Source: Globomyces pollinis-pini (taxonomy: Eukaryota > Chytridiomycota > Chytridiomycetes > Rhizophydiales > Globomycetaceae). Taken from it: 64,000 nt of DNA. Shown piece by piece: positions 35,250-46,431 of the stretch; the first letter of the stretch is position 1, and the number at the start of each line of letters is the position of its first letter. Both the position numbers and the translations under genes were made by a program. The notes under the pieces are model-generated. The model made no database searches. It saw nothing but the letters and a program-made list of their open reading frames with translations, and had not been told where the DNA came from. Where the stretch lies: the NCBI GenBank assembly GCA_025399215.1, contig MU621097.1:99406-163405 (forward strand). Direction: 5' to 3'.

Positions 35250-35480
35250 AAAAAAACTCCCTAAAGGGAGCAGCCGAGCCATGAACCCTCGTCAGGAGAA
35301 ACATGGTGCGACCCGTCGTGAATCGAACACTCGACTCAGAGTATTCAATTCCGACTGATGATTACTTCAGTAATTACTTTGGTTTTACGTGGTTTCGAAC
35401 CTGCGCTGATCTTTTCCGATAGGTCGTATCGGAAGTATAATCCCATCAGGGAAGTTGGTTAACAGTGGGCATGAGCTCCG
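35250..35480 (-). ncRNA. Possible RNA polymerase III transcript (tRNA-like B boxes, terminator)
   Basis: On the minus strand, two sequences match the Pol III B-box: GGTTCGAAACC at 35391-35401 and GTTCGATTC inside 35318-35330. Downstream lies a CTCCCTAAAGGGAG hairpin (35257-35270) followed by seven T (35250-35256), a good Pol III stop. A strong 21-base hairpin with 7-bp stem is at 35414-35434. The T-arm-like stems are imperfect and no acceptor stem pairs, so this is not an ordinary tRNA. It could be a degenerate tRNA pair or a longer Pol III RNA. The 5' end is a guess. Confidence 0.35.
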
Positions 35481-35524
35481 ACTGACTCTTTGATGGTCGA
35501 TATCAGACCCTTGATTAATACCTT

Positions 35525-38416
35525 TTGAATGATATTGGTATCTCTCCATTTGACGCTGTGGGAGAATCAAACACAGTTCTCGCTTTCATCAAAAAATCTG
35601 TTCCTGCTGAAGCAAAACATGATCCTTACTATTGGATTCTAGGAAAACTAAACAAGTGGATGAATCATTATCTCACGCTAACTGGTATTGTCCATTTAAC
35701 TAAATTGTAGTTGGTTCCACGGTAGAAACCGTTGGTCTTGCAACAACTGCCATGAATGGGAAAACAGGAAGGGTGAATTTACGTTTTTTTTAATGGGTAG
35801 ATTCATAGTATATTACCCAGAAATAGAGTTGCGGTTATTTTTGATGGTGAGCGATCCCCAAAATCACTTAAAAGTAAAAATATAAATGTTGTCCCAGTAG
35901 AACAAGAGATTCAACCACCCCCTAACCTGGCAGCAAGACAATGGGAATGTCAAAGGCCTCGTGAAAACCAAATGGTCTTTTTATTACTAGATGAAACTCC
36001 CAAAGTAATGGATGCAAGAGGAAGAGAAGTTGGTTCTAATCTACTTAAAGTGAATCCGGGATCACAATTGACACTTGTTTACCCATCTGAGAACAATTTG
36101 GAGAATGCCACCTTCACGTGGCATGATCCTGCCTCATTAGCGATGGAGTTATTTGTATTAACATCTGGAGGGAAGGAAGGGAATGATTGGAAACACTTGG
36201 AAGGAGGTCTTACATACATGGTTGGTGTACCTGATATTTTTCTATCCATGGCATTGCTTTGGAAAACATACGGAACAATTTTGCCTCCTTTACTACCATC
36301 CTACGCATCGTATAAATATGATGAAGGGACAGTTGCGGCGATGGAAATTGATAGTAAAGTTGCAGCTGGAAATAGAAGAATGGATCTTGAAAGCATTGCA
36401 GCCTATTGTTTACTGGACAGTTTGGCGGATGATGCATTACGTGATTGGCCTTGGATGGATTATAAATATGATGTATTACCAACATCTGTGAACCAGTTGC
36501 CCCCATGGTGGAAATGCTTGGCAGAGTTATGGGACTCTGCATTCAAGGATTATTTCGAATCAGGAATACCACCATGTATGTTTTATGGTATACCTGGTGG
36601 ATATGGGTGTAAAAAAGGCGATTCTTGCAAATTCCGCCATTCTGATCGTTGGGTGAAAGTATTTACAAAGATTGAAGAATTCAAACTGATGAAATGTGAA
36701 AATTGTAATTCATATGCAGAAGACAAATGCCAGCATTGCTTAGCACGTTATTTTTGCTCTGACGGTTGCAAAAAAGCAAGTGAGCATGAGCTTAACTGTG
36801 TACAGGATAGTCAAAAGCGTATAGCACTTAATGAAGCAATCAGATTGGCTTCTATTCGTAATGATCGTTCTTGGTCACGCCCAAACCTCTCGATGAAGAA
36901 ATATTGGTCGGATTCTTTGGCCTTCTATCAGGAACGAAAATTTCAGCAGGCCATTCGACTTTTGACTAAAATTATTGACAGTATAACTGTCTCTGGACAA
37001 TCTGAAGACCTTGAAGTTTCTAGCCTGCAAGTTATTTTGAAAAGAGCAGAATGTTATTTTTGTCGTGCACAGGAAACTAATGATGAAGAGGACGCTCGAA
37101 CTGTCTTTGAGGAATACTCTTTAGCGCAAAATCTTAATTTATTTAGCAATGCTGCACCTAATCTTGTCGTTGGATTCAAAGAAGTTTGCAAGAGTGCTGC
37201 TTGTTTGTTAGCTAAACCTGCTCTTGAAAGACTTGAAAGAAATATTAAACGAGCGGAAGCACTCTCTGAAGAAGCTGCAAACTCTATTATCGAAGAATGT
37301 GATACGTTTGAGGCAATGTTTAGTCAATATTTACCTTCATCTGATACAACTCAATTCAGAAACTATCGAGAACGCGCATTAAAAGCCAAGATTACCATCT
37401 CATTTATCCCCCCTACAATTGTTTCAAAAAAGAAGCGAAAGGACAATAACCAGAAAAGAAAACCTCAAGAGCAACCGAAGTACTCTTTGAAACAATGTAT
37501 CACTATCACTGAAGAAGTCTGTATCAACAGAAATTCATGTCCTGGTTGCATGAATGAATGGAAAGATTTTGACGACTCTTCATATGCTTTCATTCTACCT
37601 TGTGGTCATGCGATTTGTGCAATGGACCTCACACGTTGGCTTAATCCAGATTTACAAGGGGAAGATCTCCGTACGAACCCTACTTGCTTTCTCTGTCGAA
37701 AGGCCATTGACAAACTTAAAATCGAAAAGTTGTTGCATTCACATGTTGCAGATGATCGAGTCCCAGGTTTGGTGGAATTTGGTTCTGTTCTTCAACTCAA
37801 CAATTATCAAATCAAAACTTATGCAGCAAACTTGATTATGGCGAATAATTTCGATATGGTAAAAGTCTTTGATGCACTCTTCAATATGGCGATGTTCAAA
37901 GTTAGGGAAGAAAATGTAACGTTAACTTTGGAAGAGAATCAAGAGATATTCAACTCTGCAAGAAAACAGGTATGGTTGCTTCAAGACAAGGAAAAGAGTT
38001 TAAGAGAAGAACTGGATGAAAGTATTGATAGATCTGACGATGCGAAATCAAAATATGTGAGAACTCGATTAAATACAGTAATTAAAGAATTGGAAAGTGC
38101 TCGTGAACAAGCAAGGCTTACCATTCATCAAAAGATACATTCTGTCGGTTCGATGGGAGTAGAATCTTTTGACGGAACAATTCTGTTTGATTTTCATTGT
38201 TTGACTCCTATTGATGCAAAAAAGAATTTCAGAGAGTTTATTGCACCTATTCTACCTGCTGTAAAAAAGGTTGTTATCATTACTGGTAAAGGTTTACATT
38301 CAGAGTCTGGCACGAGTATTCTGAGACAACATCTCAAAAACTATATTCTATCATTAGGAATTTCTTGTAATATCAGTCCCAAGAATGCAGGACGATTGAT
38401 TGTTAGCGTTAGTTAA
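35525..38416 (+). CDS. CCCH - MYND - TPR-like - RING - Smr multidomain protein
   Basis: Three exons (26-nt intron after the LTLT segment, 28-nt intron at 35773-35800) give up to 945 residues. Domains in order: an unfamiliar N-terminal region of about 340 residues, a CCCH zinc finger (C-x10-C-x5-C-x3-H, starting CMFYGIPGGYG), a MYND finger (CENCNSYAEDKCQHC then YFCSDGCKKASEHEL), a helical repeat region, a RING-like motif (CPGCMNEW, LPCGHAICAMD, TCFLCRK), and a C-terminal Smr domain with FDFHC and ITGKGLHS. Smr domains bind or cut RNA or branched DNA, CCCH fingers bind RNA and RING suggests ubiquitin ligation, so an RNA or ribosome quality-control role is plausible but inferred. The start is uncertain: the frame opens after a TAA at 35513, and the first in-frame ATG is only at 35660. 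Confidence 0.8.
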
Positions 38417-38750
38417 AATTGTGGTCCACAAACGCAAGGATCATATCTAATATAATAAACTTAATGTGCTCTGATAATACGTGTTTATGTCACATTGAAA
38501 TGACCTGCACTTTATAGAATTCAATTGTTTAAAGAAAGAGTTGAAGTTGTGCATGTTTCCTTCTATGAATTCAACTGAGTTTATCCGTATGCTCGATTGA
38601 ACTATCCGAATAAATCAAGATTCCATTCCTGTCATGTCTTTCTCTGCAGTTCGTACACACGTATCTACACCAAAGTACCATTTATCAGTATCATTTTACA
38701 TTCATGAATTGATGCAAACTTTTCTTTTATAATCACTTTATTAAATTAAT
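38417..38750. other. Convergent intergenic region
   Basis: About 330 bases between the convergent stops of the multidomain protein and the coiled-coil gene. AT-rich, with no exon, repeat or RNA structure that I can support. Confidence 0.3.
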
Positions 38751-41065
38751 TTATAGTTTTAAAAGGGTATTAGAGATATCACTCAACACCTTCAATTTTG
38801 CCAAATCTGTTGAGTCACTTTCAATCATAACCCCATCAACAACTGTTTGACTAACGCAATTTGGCACTGCACCGGCACTTGAATTTGGCTTATTCACAAT
38901 GGGTACAATGGGTAAAGTATTACTGGTAATCTTTCTGCAACCCCCATCATGATTGTTGAAATCTGGAATCGATCCAGCTGATTTAGGCAGAGTGGAATCA
39001 GTTTCAAAATAGTTCTTGGTTATCAACTTTTCGGTGCTATCAGAATTCGTTTTGGGATATGAATTGGAATCTATCCCGTTATGTGATATGCTCCCTTTAT
39101 CTACTTGGCTTCGTTCAAGCGATTTGTTTGATTTGTTACTAAATATTAAGTTCGATTACTTTACCAAGACTGGCTACTATTTGCTTCAGCAACAGTTTGG
39201 TTCACTATTGTTAAAAATAAAAGTCAAACCAATATTTTGTTGCAAAAATTCATTTAACAACATCTTTCTATCCACTTGTAATTGAACAATTTCGGACCGA
39301 TACAAATCATTTTCTTTCGATAAACGATCTAGCTTTATACTATGTGAATGATGAACAGCTTTTGTTAATTCAATAAATTACCATGATGTAGTTCCAATCT
39401 ATGTTTATAAAATGTAAATCTTTGTTCAAATAGTCGTTGATGAGTTTGGAATTTTTCAAGAAAAGTTTCGATCCAACCATTCATTTCATTCAACCTGTCA
39501 TGATCAAATCAATAAATGGTTTACATTCTGGATGATATTTCTTTAACCTTTTCCTTCATATACACATTTCTATCAAATAATAACGAATCATTTTTCGATT
39601 CCAATTGTGATTGTAAATCCAATATTTCATTTCTTAATTCTGTCATATCTTCATCACTACGATCGATTACATCCATAAGTTTTGCTTCTAAATCATTGTA
39701 TTTTTCAGCTTTATTTTCCAATGCAATAACTAATTCTTCAATCTCTTGATTTAACTCGTCAATTTCATTTTGTTGATTGGAAATCATTTTGTTTTGTTTT
39801 GAAAATTCAATACTGACTTGTTTCTTCCATTTGATTGTTTTTTGTTGCATATCTTCAATCTGAGTTTTTAATATTGTAATTTCATTGGTATCCTTTTTTT
39901 CTTTTGAGTTGTTACACATCTGTGATTGTAATATGCGTAATTCTAGTTCTAATTCTTCTACTCTACTTAATCGATTGATTTCCTTTCTTAACAATTCCAC
40001 ATGATTTTCCAATTCGACAATAGTTTTCACTTCATTAGACTCTGGTTTATTATCGGAAAGTAGATTTGGTAAGAAATTGTTTTGATCACTCCAATCATTC
40101 GTATTTTCATTCGTTTCACCTTGATGTGTATGAAAATCAATAAGTTTGTGTTGGATAGATTGGATATGATTTTCTAAACATTCAATAAATTTTGATTTTT
40201 GTTGATGTACAACATCTTGTAAAGTTGGGTTTATATTTTGTTGCTGAGTATGATTTGATGGGGAAGCAGAAGTGGTTGGGTTATATCCAGATGTCAATCT
40301 TGAAATCGTTTGAGTTTGTTCCACTATTTGTTGATTCTGTTCATTCAGATTATTGTTCAATTCTTTTAGTTGTGACTCTTTAAATTGCAATTTTGATTGT
40401 AGTTCAAGAATCTGATTTGACATTGCATCTTGTTGAGTTTGATTTGAATGCAAATGATCTTGTAATTCATTGATGTTGGCATTTTTTGATTTTAGTTCGT
40501 CTTGATATCTATAGATCTCATCCACCTTTGATTGTAAATCTTCTTGTAGAATAGATATTTCTCTATCTTTTGATATTAAATCTTTTTTCAGCATTTCCAT
40601 TGAAATGATATCTTCAGATGTTAAATCATCTTTATAGTGCTTTTCATCTGAAGCGTCCAACTTTGTTATTTGTTTGATCGTTCCTTTATCCTTTAATTCC
40701 TTATTTTCTAAAATCAATTTATTTATCGTTTCTGTATATTCTTTTTCCATAAACTTATTTTCAATCATCAATTGTAGTACTTTTTGTCTCCAACTGTGAA
40801 TGTCATTAGGAATAGAATAGAGTTACCGTGTCAAGACCAGATCATATTGATTAGAATGATTCTTTGATATCATTTTATCTTGTAGTTGTTGTATTTTATT
40901 ATAACTGTGAAGCTGAAGTTGTAATTGTTCGATTGTTGGATCAGTAGTATTTTCAATTCCTATTGAATTATTTTCTTTAGTTTCTAATATGCTGATTGAA
41001 TTCCTGTCGAGATTTGATGTTTGAGATGGAGGAAAGAATTCATGATCGAAGGTAGTTTCGTTCAT
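38751..41065 (-). CDS. Long coiled-coil protein
   Basis: Six exons (introns 22-33 nt) give 726 residues. Residues from about 90 to 560 are almost continuous coiled coil rich in Gln, Asn, Glu and Lys, broken by a polar Ser/Thr/Asn/Gln-rich hinge around ASPSNHTQQQNINPT. The C-terminal part is disordered and Ser-rich and ends in a short Leu-rich helix (LKVLSDISNTLLKL). A TRWRQKVLQLM motif near residue 85 recalls the centrosomal rod protein CCHCR1, but this is too short to assign. Likely a structural protein of a microtubule-organising centre or Golgi; this is inference from architecture. Confidence 0.6.
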
Positions 41066-41237
41066 TGAATTGTTTAAGGTAAAAATTTAGTACCCCAAAA
41101 TACTTAAGATACCATTACAATTGAATGATGTTCTAAGTAGCTCATAAATTAGTATTTGTTATAATAAGACCAGTAATTGAACAGCGAGTACTTTTATTAG
41201 ACGCTGATTTAAAACATATGATTTTAATTGGCATCCA

Positions 41238-42370
41238 TTAAATCTTTTGGCGAGTAACTCCCAGTTCCAATAACTTTGCAAAAGCCATTGCGAAATCACG
41301 ATAGAAAGCTTCTTTATCCTTGGCGTACAAATCAACAAATACTTTGAATTTTGGATCCCAAATCAATGCCATATCTGAAGGCAACATCATCAATTCATCA
41401 TCTTCATCAACATATTGTTTTGGACCATCCCATTTCTTTTCCTTCCATTCTAAAGTGGACAATAGAATGAAGTATTGGTTGGAAAATCTGGTTGGAGTGT
41501 GAGTCCATGCTATTGCAATTAGAAAACAAATAAATCATACGACCACTGAAACCACTACGATCAGTATGGCAGCGACCCAGTGAATGAGCTCCAGAAAGTG
41601 CAACAATTTCTTGGTCATTGAATCCCATTCCTAACCATCAAATACGTTCCATTTACTGTAGAAGATATCACGGACATGAGAAGCACCTTGAGCAGCATCA
41701 GGTAATCTACCCTAAATCATTAAAGGGAGAAATATTTACATTTGGTGGGATAACTTTTGCAGGTTGAGCTTGTGCAGCCTTTGGGTTTACATCAGATCGA
41801 CCTCCCTTCCAAGGAATTTTTGGACCGTTCATAGCCTCAATAGCTACACATGCACTTAAAGTCCATAAATCTGCATAAGAGATCCAAGGGTGTTTTTGCT
41901 TGATAGGTTCAAGGAAAGCTCTAAAAATAATGAGAAATTGAATTGGAAGAATCAAGCAAATTGGTTAAAATGAAGTGTTAATATTCCAAGAATTGGCAGA
42001 GTAAAATAGTCTTACCTAGCATGTTCCAAACCAGCATTAGCACCATCAGTAGATTCAGGTTTAAATCTCATAGTAGCACCGTTAGAACCTATATATAATT
42101 AAAAAGCAAGCAAGATACCTTAGTATTAAGATATTAGACTGTGATACCACCACTTTTAGATTTTGAGTCATAAGTTCCACTAGCATGCCAACCCAAACGA
42201 ACCAATACAGGTCCGATATGGCCATCATCGTAGCCATCTTTTTTCAAGATAGCTCTAATATCGTTACGAACAGGTTCATATTTTTGGTCCATTTGAGATA
42301 AAAAAGAGAAGATTTGAACCTCGTGATGACGGATGAGATGAGAACGTGAATGCGGTTTAACTAGCAACAT
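41238..42370 (-). CDS. CCP1: Cytochrome c peroxidase (class I heme peroxidase)
   Basis: Six exons give 296 residues. Class I signatures are complete: distal [11 protein letters not shown] (Arg, Trp, His), the ISYADLWTL helix, [18 protein letters not shown] with the proximal His, and the [13 protein letters not shown] loop. It reduces hydrogen peroxide, with cytochrome c as donor if it is in the mitochondrial intermembrane space. Two starts are possible. ATG 42370 adds 26 residues rich in Arg, His and Ser, resembling a mitochondrial presequence; ATG 42292 gives the bare enzyme. Introns include a two-unit AG|GT array at 42089-42147 and a 95-nt intron at 41921-42015 without such junctions. Confidence 0.93.
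42089..42147 (-). other. Tandem intron pair in the cytochrome c peroxidase gene
   Basis: The 59 bases between KSG and GSNGATMRF split at AG|GT into 29 (42119-42147) and 30 nt (42089-42118). Both flanks are conserved peroxidase sequence, and the join is in phase 1 only when both units are removed. Removing just the first leaves an in-frame TAA a few codons later. Confidence 0.6.
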
Positions 42371-42612
42371 GAATAAAAATGGATTCAATCAATGAGAGTT
42401 TCCCAATAATTTATAAACATGAATTTTACAACATTTATTATATGATAAACAGTTATTATAATGATAAACATTTATTGTATGATATTACCCAACTGTATCA
42501 ATTAAATGGGTAAAAGTTGTTGATTTTCCAATGGATTCTTGGTAACATCAACCAATTGTCGTTTGTGTTTGAAAATGTTTTAATTTCATTTTTTCGTTTC
42601 TTCACTTTTTAA

Positions 42613-43890
42613 ATGAACCAAAATATTGCTACCGATTTGACTGATTCTACTGTCTTGGGAAGTCCAGCTGTAGAAATGATAAACAAAAGATTAAGAACTC
42701 AACGTAAACGATTGGTAATCACTGATCTACTCATAAAAGACTAAAATCGAAAAATATGAAGCTCTTGATAAATCAGAATTAAATAATGATCAATTAGAAA
42801 CTATTCAAAGAAGACCTGAAGTCACAGCTTGTATTAAAGAACTTGAAGAACTCTTGAAGCAATTTATCGTCATCGAAAATGATGTACAAATTATTGTTAC
42901 TCATTTCTATTTAGGCTAATATTCAAGCTGAAGCAACTCAATTGGCATTCATGGAATCAAAAAAGACTGAGCTTGCAGCTGTCGTTGCTCTTGAAAAGGT
43001 AATTCATTCCTGTTTTCATTGCTAGGAAACTCAAAAGAAACAACTTCAAGCTGTTGCAAGATTCACTTATGCATTTAGTTTACCGATCAATAGTTTAATT
43101 GGTGCCCATCCAATTAATGAGACAGAATTCAATGCATTGGCAGCTGCAAAAGCCCAATTAAGTGGTTCGGACAGATCGTAAGTGTTTTTAAACCAACAAA
43201 TAATGACCTATCTTTCACTCAACTATCATAGCTTTCACTCATGCTAAACAATTTCTTACTTTTTTCAGCCTGGAAGATCATATCGAATTATCAACGATTC
43301 TTTACACCGAATTAGTGGCAGGTTCTGCAGAAACATTCCCCAATACTTACCTTACTTTTGAAGAGGTATCAAATTTGGTGGATCGGCTACTAGCACCAGT
43401 AACAGTACCTAAATTTGGAAACTTTGGACTTGTCTCTCCAGTTGAATCAATGGAGTCTTTTGAGCCTGTACACCAAAAACCATCTAGTGATAGTATCAAC
43501 TTTTTAAACCACGATGTACCAGAAACTGTTTCAAGTCAAAGCAGATCAGGTAATTGTTTGACAAAGTATTTATGGTTAGATTCGATATCCGCTCAATCCA
43601 CCCAAGTAGATCTTTTAGAAGAGACTTTGGATAATCAACCAAAAACTACTGTAGTGACTGACGATTCCAGTGACGCCAAAGTAGAACCAACTACAAGTGA
43701 AAATGGAAAGGACAAAAAGTTGAACAGCAAGAAATCAAAACCTCAGTTCTCGGTTAATAAACGTATTCAACTACAAAAGGTGGACATGGATAAAATTGGA
43801 TCTGACAACCAACATGCTAACAATACTAATACTAATAACAAGAAGAAACTTGGTAAGAAGCCATCCAAGGCCAAAGTTTTGTCTGAATAA
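42613..43890 (+). CDS. Caprin-like protein
   Basis: Six exons (four introns of 25-31 nt, one of 91 nt at 43178-43268) give 357 residues. The helical first half (KIEKYEALDKSELNNDQLET, then EVTACIKELEELLKQF, then later LVDRLLAPV) follows the layout of the Caprin homology region, in which a KLxxYExLxxxxELxxDQL segment leads into a helical dimerisation domain. The second half is disordered and ends in a very basic tail (NKKKLGKKPSKAKVLSE). Animal caprins are cytoplasmic RNA-binding proteins of stress granules that work with G3BP. The match is from pattern only and needs a profile search. Confidence 0.5.
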
Positions 43891-44183
43891 AACATGTAAA
43901 ATTTATTCCAGAAACAACAGATCAATTTGTTAGTTCTAGATACGACAGATCAACTTAATCTATAAGACGTTGAATACAAATTAACAAATTTTGAAGTATC
44001 AATGAGAGTAGATTCGTACTAAATCTACCATACTTTTGATGTACTAAAGCTTAGTTTTAGAATTGTTTCATTGATCGATAGAGTCACAACAGAATTTTGA
44101 TCGTGTGGCAAAATCGACTGAATCATACATAGACAATGCACATAAAATAAAACCTTTGCCAAGTTATTGAAAAAATCAATCTG
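43891..44183. other. Intergenic, upstream of the GTPBP1-like gene
   Basis: About 290 AT-rich bases between two plus-strand genes. A short ACAGATCAA element occurs twice near 43916 and 43946. No exon or TATA box is evident. Confidence 0.3.
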
Positions 44184-46079
44184 ATGGACTACGGAATATC
44201 ATCAAAAGACGCTAATGCTCTTGCTATGGAGTTGGCTTCTTCTTTAAATTTACATTCTCATAAAGAAATTACACCTTCTGCTACTCTAAAGGTTTTGTCT
44301 CTTACTCTTACCAAAAGGATATAATATTAAACGATAAGGATGCTTTAAAAGACCTCATCAGTGATAAGTTGTACCAAGACTTTGGAGAAACAATATTCGA
44401 AATCGGATTAGAAGGTACTATCTTGATACACTCAATCTAGATGATGGAACTTCTATGTTTCTAAACAAAATCGATTATTCATCTTGTTTCAATAATGTTA
44501 AAAAAGTTGCTGATGAATTGGATGCAGATATCACTTTACTTCATAAAAGAAACACTCAAGTATTGAATACTACATGTGCAGCTCAATCAGAGTCAAAAGA
44601 GCAGATATCAAACTACTCGCATGTGCTGATACGAAAACGCCCAGGATTGGTACAGAATTTGACTGAATTACGGATATGTGTTGCTGGTAATGTGGATGCT
44701 GGAAAATCAACCCTATTGGGAGTTTTGACCAAAGGTGTGTTGGATGATGGAAGAGGAAAGGCTAGAGTTAATTTGTTTCGATTCAAACATGAAATGGAGA
44801 CTGGTCGAACATCTTCGGTTGGAAATGAAATCATGGGGTTTGACTCTGTCGGTAATATCGTAAATGCTACGATGGGGAAGCAAAAGATTGGATGGGATGA
44901 TATCTGTTTGCAATCTTCAAAGGTAGTTATTTTATAATTACTTATAGCAAGGTGGTTACATTTTTGGATCTTGCTGGTCACGAAAAATACCTGAAAACTA
45001 CTGTGTTTGGTATGACTGGATGCTCTCCTGATTTCGTCATGTTGATGGTGGGTGCAAATGCCGGAATCATTGGGATGACAAAGGGTTTTTTAAAATATTG
45101 AATTAATGATATAGAGCATTTGGGATTGGCTTTAGCCTTACAAGTACCTGTATTTATTGTCATTACCAAAATTGATATGTGCCCAGCAAATGTTTTGGAA
45201 ACAACTATTAATCAATTGACAAAGATTTTAAAGTCATCAGGATGTCGTAAGATTCCGATCTTTGTGAAGTCTACTGGTGACGTTTTGATCACTTCTGGTA
45301 GATTCGTTTCGGAGAGGTAATGGGTGGTTAGCATTTAATAGTCCAGGGTGTGCCCTATTTTCCAGGTATCAAACGTGACTGGTGAAGGATTGGATTTGCT
45401 GAAAATGTTTATCAACTTGTTACATGCTAGCAGCACAAAATATGACACCAAGTCACCAGTGGAGTACCAGATTACCGATACTTTTTCAGTGCCTGGTGTG
45501 GGAACGGTCGTCAGTGGTAACATCATGTCCGGAATTGTGCATGTGGGAGATTCTCTTTTGTTGGGCCCAGATTCATTGGGAAATTTTGTCCCAACGATTG
45601 TCAAGTCCATCCATCGTAAACGAGTGAACGTCCCATGCGCTTCAGCAGGTCAAGGAGCAAGTTTTGCTCTCAAGAAAGTGAAACGAGCAAGCATACGGAA
45701 GGGAATGGTCATGTTGGGCAAGTCATTAGAGCCAAAAGCAGTGATGGAATTTGACGTATCAATTATCTCTACTAAACCCAATTAGGCTGAAATTCTTGTA
45801 TTGTATCACTCCACTACTATCAAAGAAAGGTATCAAGCCATGCTACACTGCGGTGGTGTACGACAAACTGCCAGGATAACAACAATGAACCAGCAGATAT
45901 TGCGAACTGGGGACCGAGCCATCGTTCGATTCCGGTAATAAATTGCAACCTTTAATGGCTGAAATAGGTTCATGCAGCACCCAGAGTATATCAAAGTGGG
46001 AACAAAGGTATTGTTTAGAGAAGGACGAACAAAAGGAGTAGGAAAAGTCGTGGCTTTGGTTGAAGAAGAGACAGGTTAA
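44184..46079 (+). CDS. GTPBP1: GTPBP1/GTPBP2-type translational GTPase
   Basis: Eight exons with seven introns of 26-33 nt give 563 residues. G motifs are intact: G1 [10 protein letters not shown]3 DLAGHEKY and G4 TKID. The family-specific switch region ([20 protein letters not shown], then [11 protein letters not shown]) is present, as are beta-barrel segments ending [25 protein letters not shown]1 and GTPBP2 are elongation-factor-like GTPases that rescue stalled ribosomes and affect mRNA turnover. The intron ending near 45790 is needed to join MEFDA and EILVLYH. It ends 352 bases before NAT9. Confidence 0.93.
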
Positions 46080-46431
46080 AAGAGACTGCCTATACAGATG
46101 AAATGGTGCTATAAATAAATTTCTTGTATAACCTTCAGTTGCTTTTTTCAATGAATCTATTTCCATGAACTCTCCTGTAAACAGCGTGTTAATAACACAG
46201 TAGTTCATGTTACCATCAGATAGTTTAGTTCTTTTCTTACAAATATATTTTTGGAATCATGATTTGGTTTACCTATGTCACGGAACTATCTTGGACCTTA
46301 ACAGGATGGGTACTTGAGGGGTAATGGTTACCCCAATGATATTCTACACTCATCTCTATGGTCAGTTTAACTGGATTCGACAGTGACATCGGCACACACA
46401 TTCTGCATTCGTTTAAATTCTTTGCCACCTG
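46080..46431. other. Intergenic between GTPBP1-like and NAT9, with coding-like minus-strand stretches
   Basis: On the minus strand two open stretches look somewhat protein-like: about 46430-46273 (with VKLTIEMSVEYHW) and about 46247-46090 (with KRTKLSDGNMNYCVINTLF). Several AG|GT junctions lie between them. I could not build a model that closes in frame and avoids the neighbours, so no gene is called. Confidence 0.25.

Noticed and set aside
35311..35410. Two ordinary tRNA genes on the minus strand
   Set aside because: The B-box matches are good, but T stems pair over only two to three adjacent bases, no 7-bp acceptor stem is found, and there is no acceptable anticodon arm. Kept only as a possible Pol III transcript.
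41921..42015. 95-nt peroxidase intron as an array
   Set aside because: There is no AG dinucleotide followed by GT inside it; it behaves as one long intron.
43178..43268. 91-nt intron of the caprin-like gene as an array
   Set aside because: It contains internal AG sites and a short repeated CTTTCACTCA, but none is followed by GT.
45843..46208. 121-codon minus-strand ORF
   Set aside because: Most of it is antisense to the conserved C-terminus of the GTPBP1-like gene. Only the part beyond 46080 is mentioned as unresolved.
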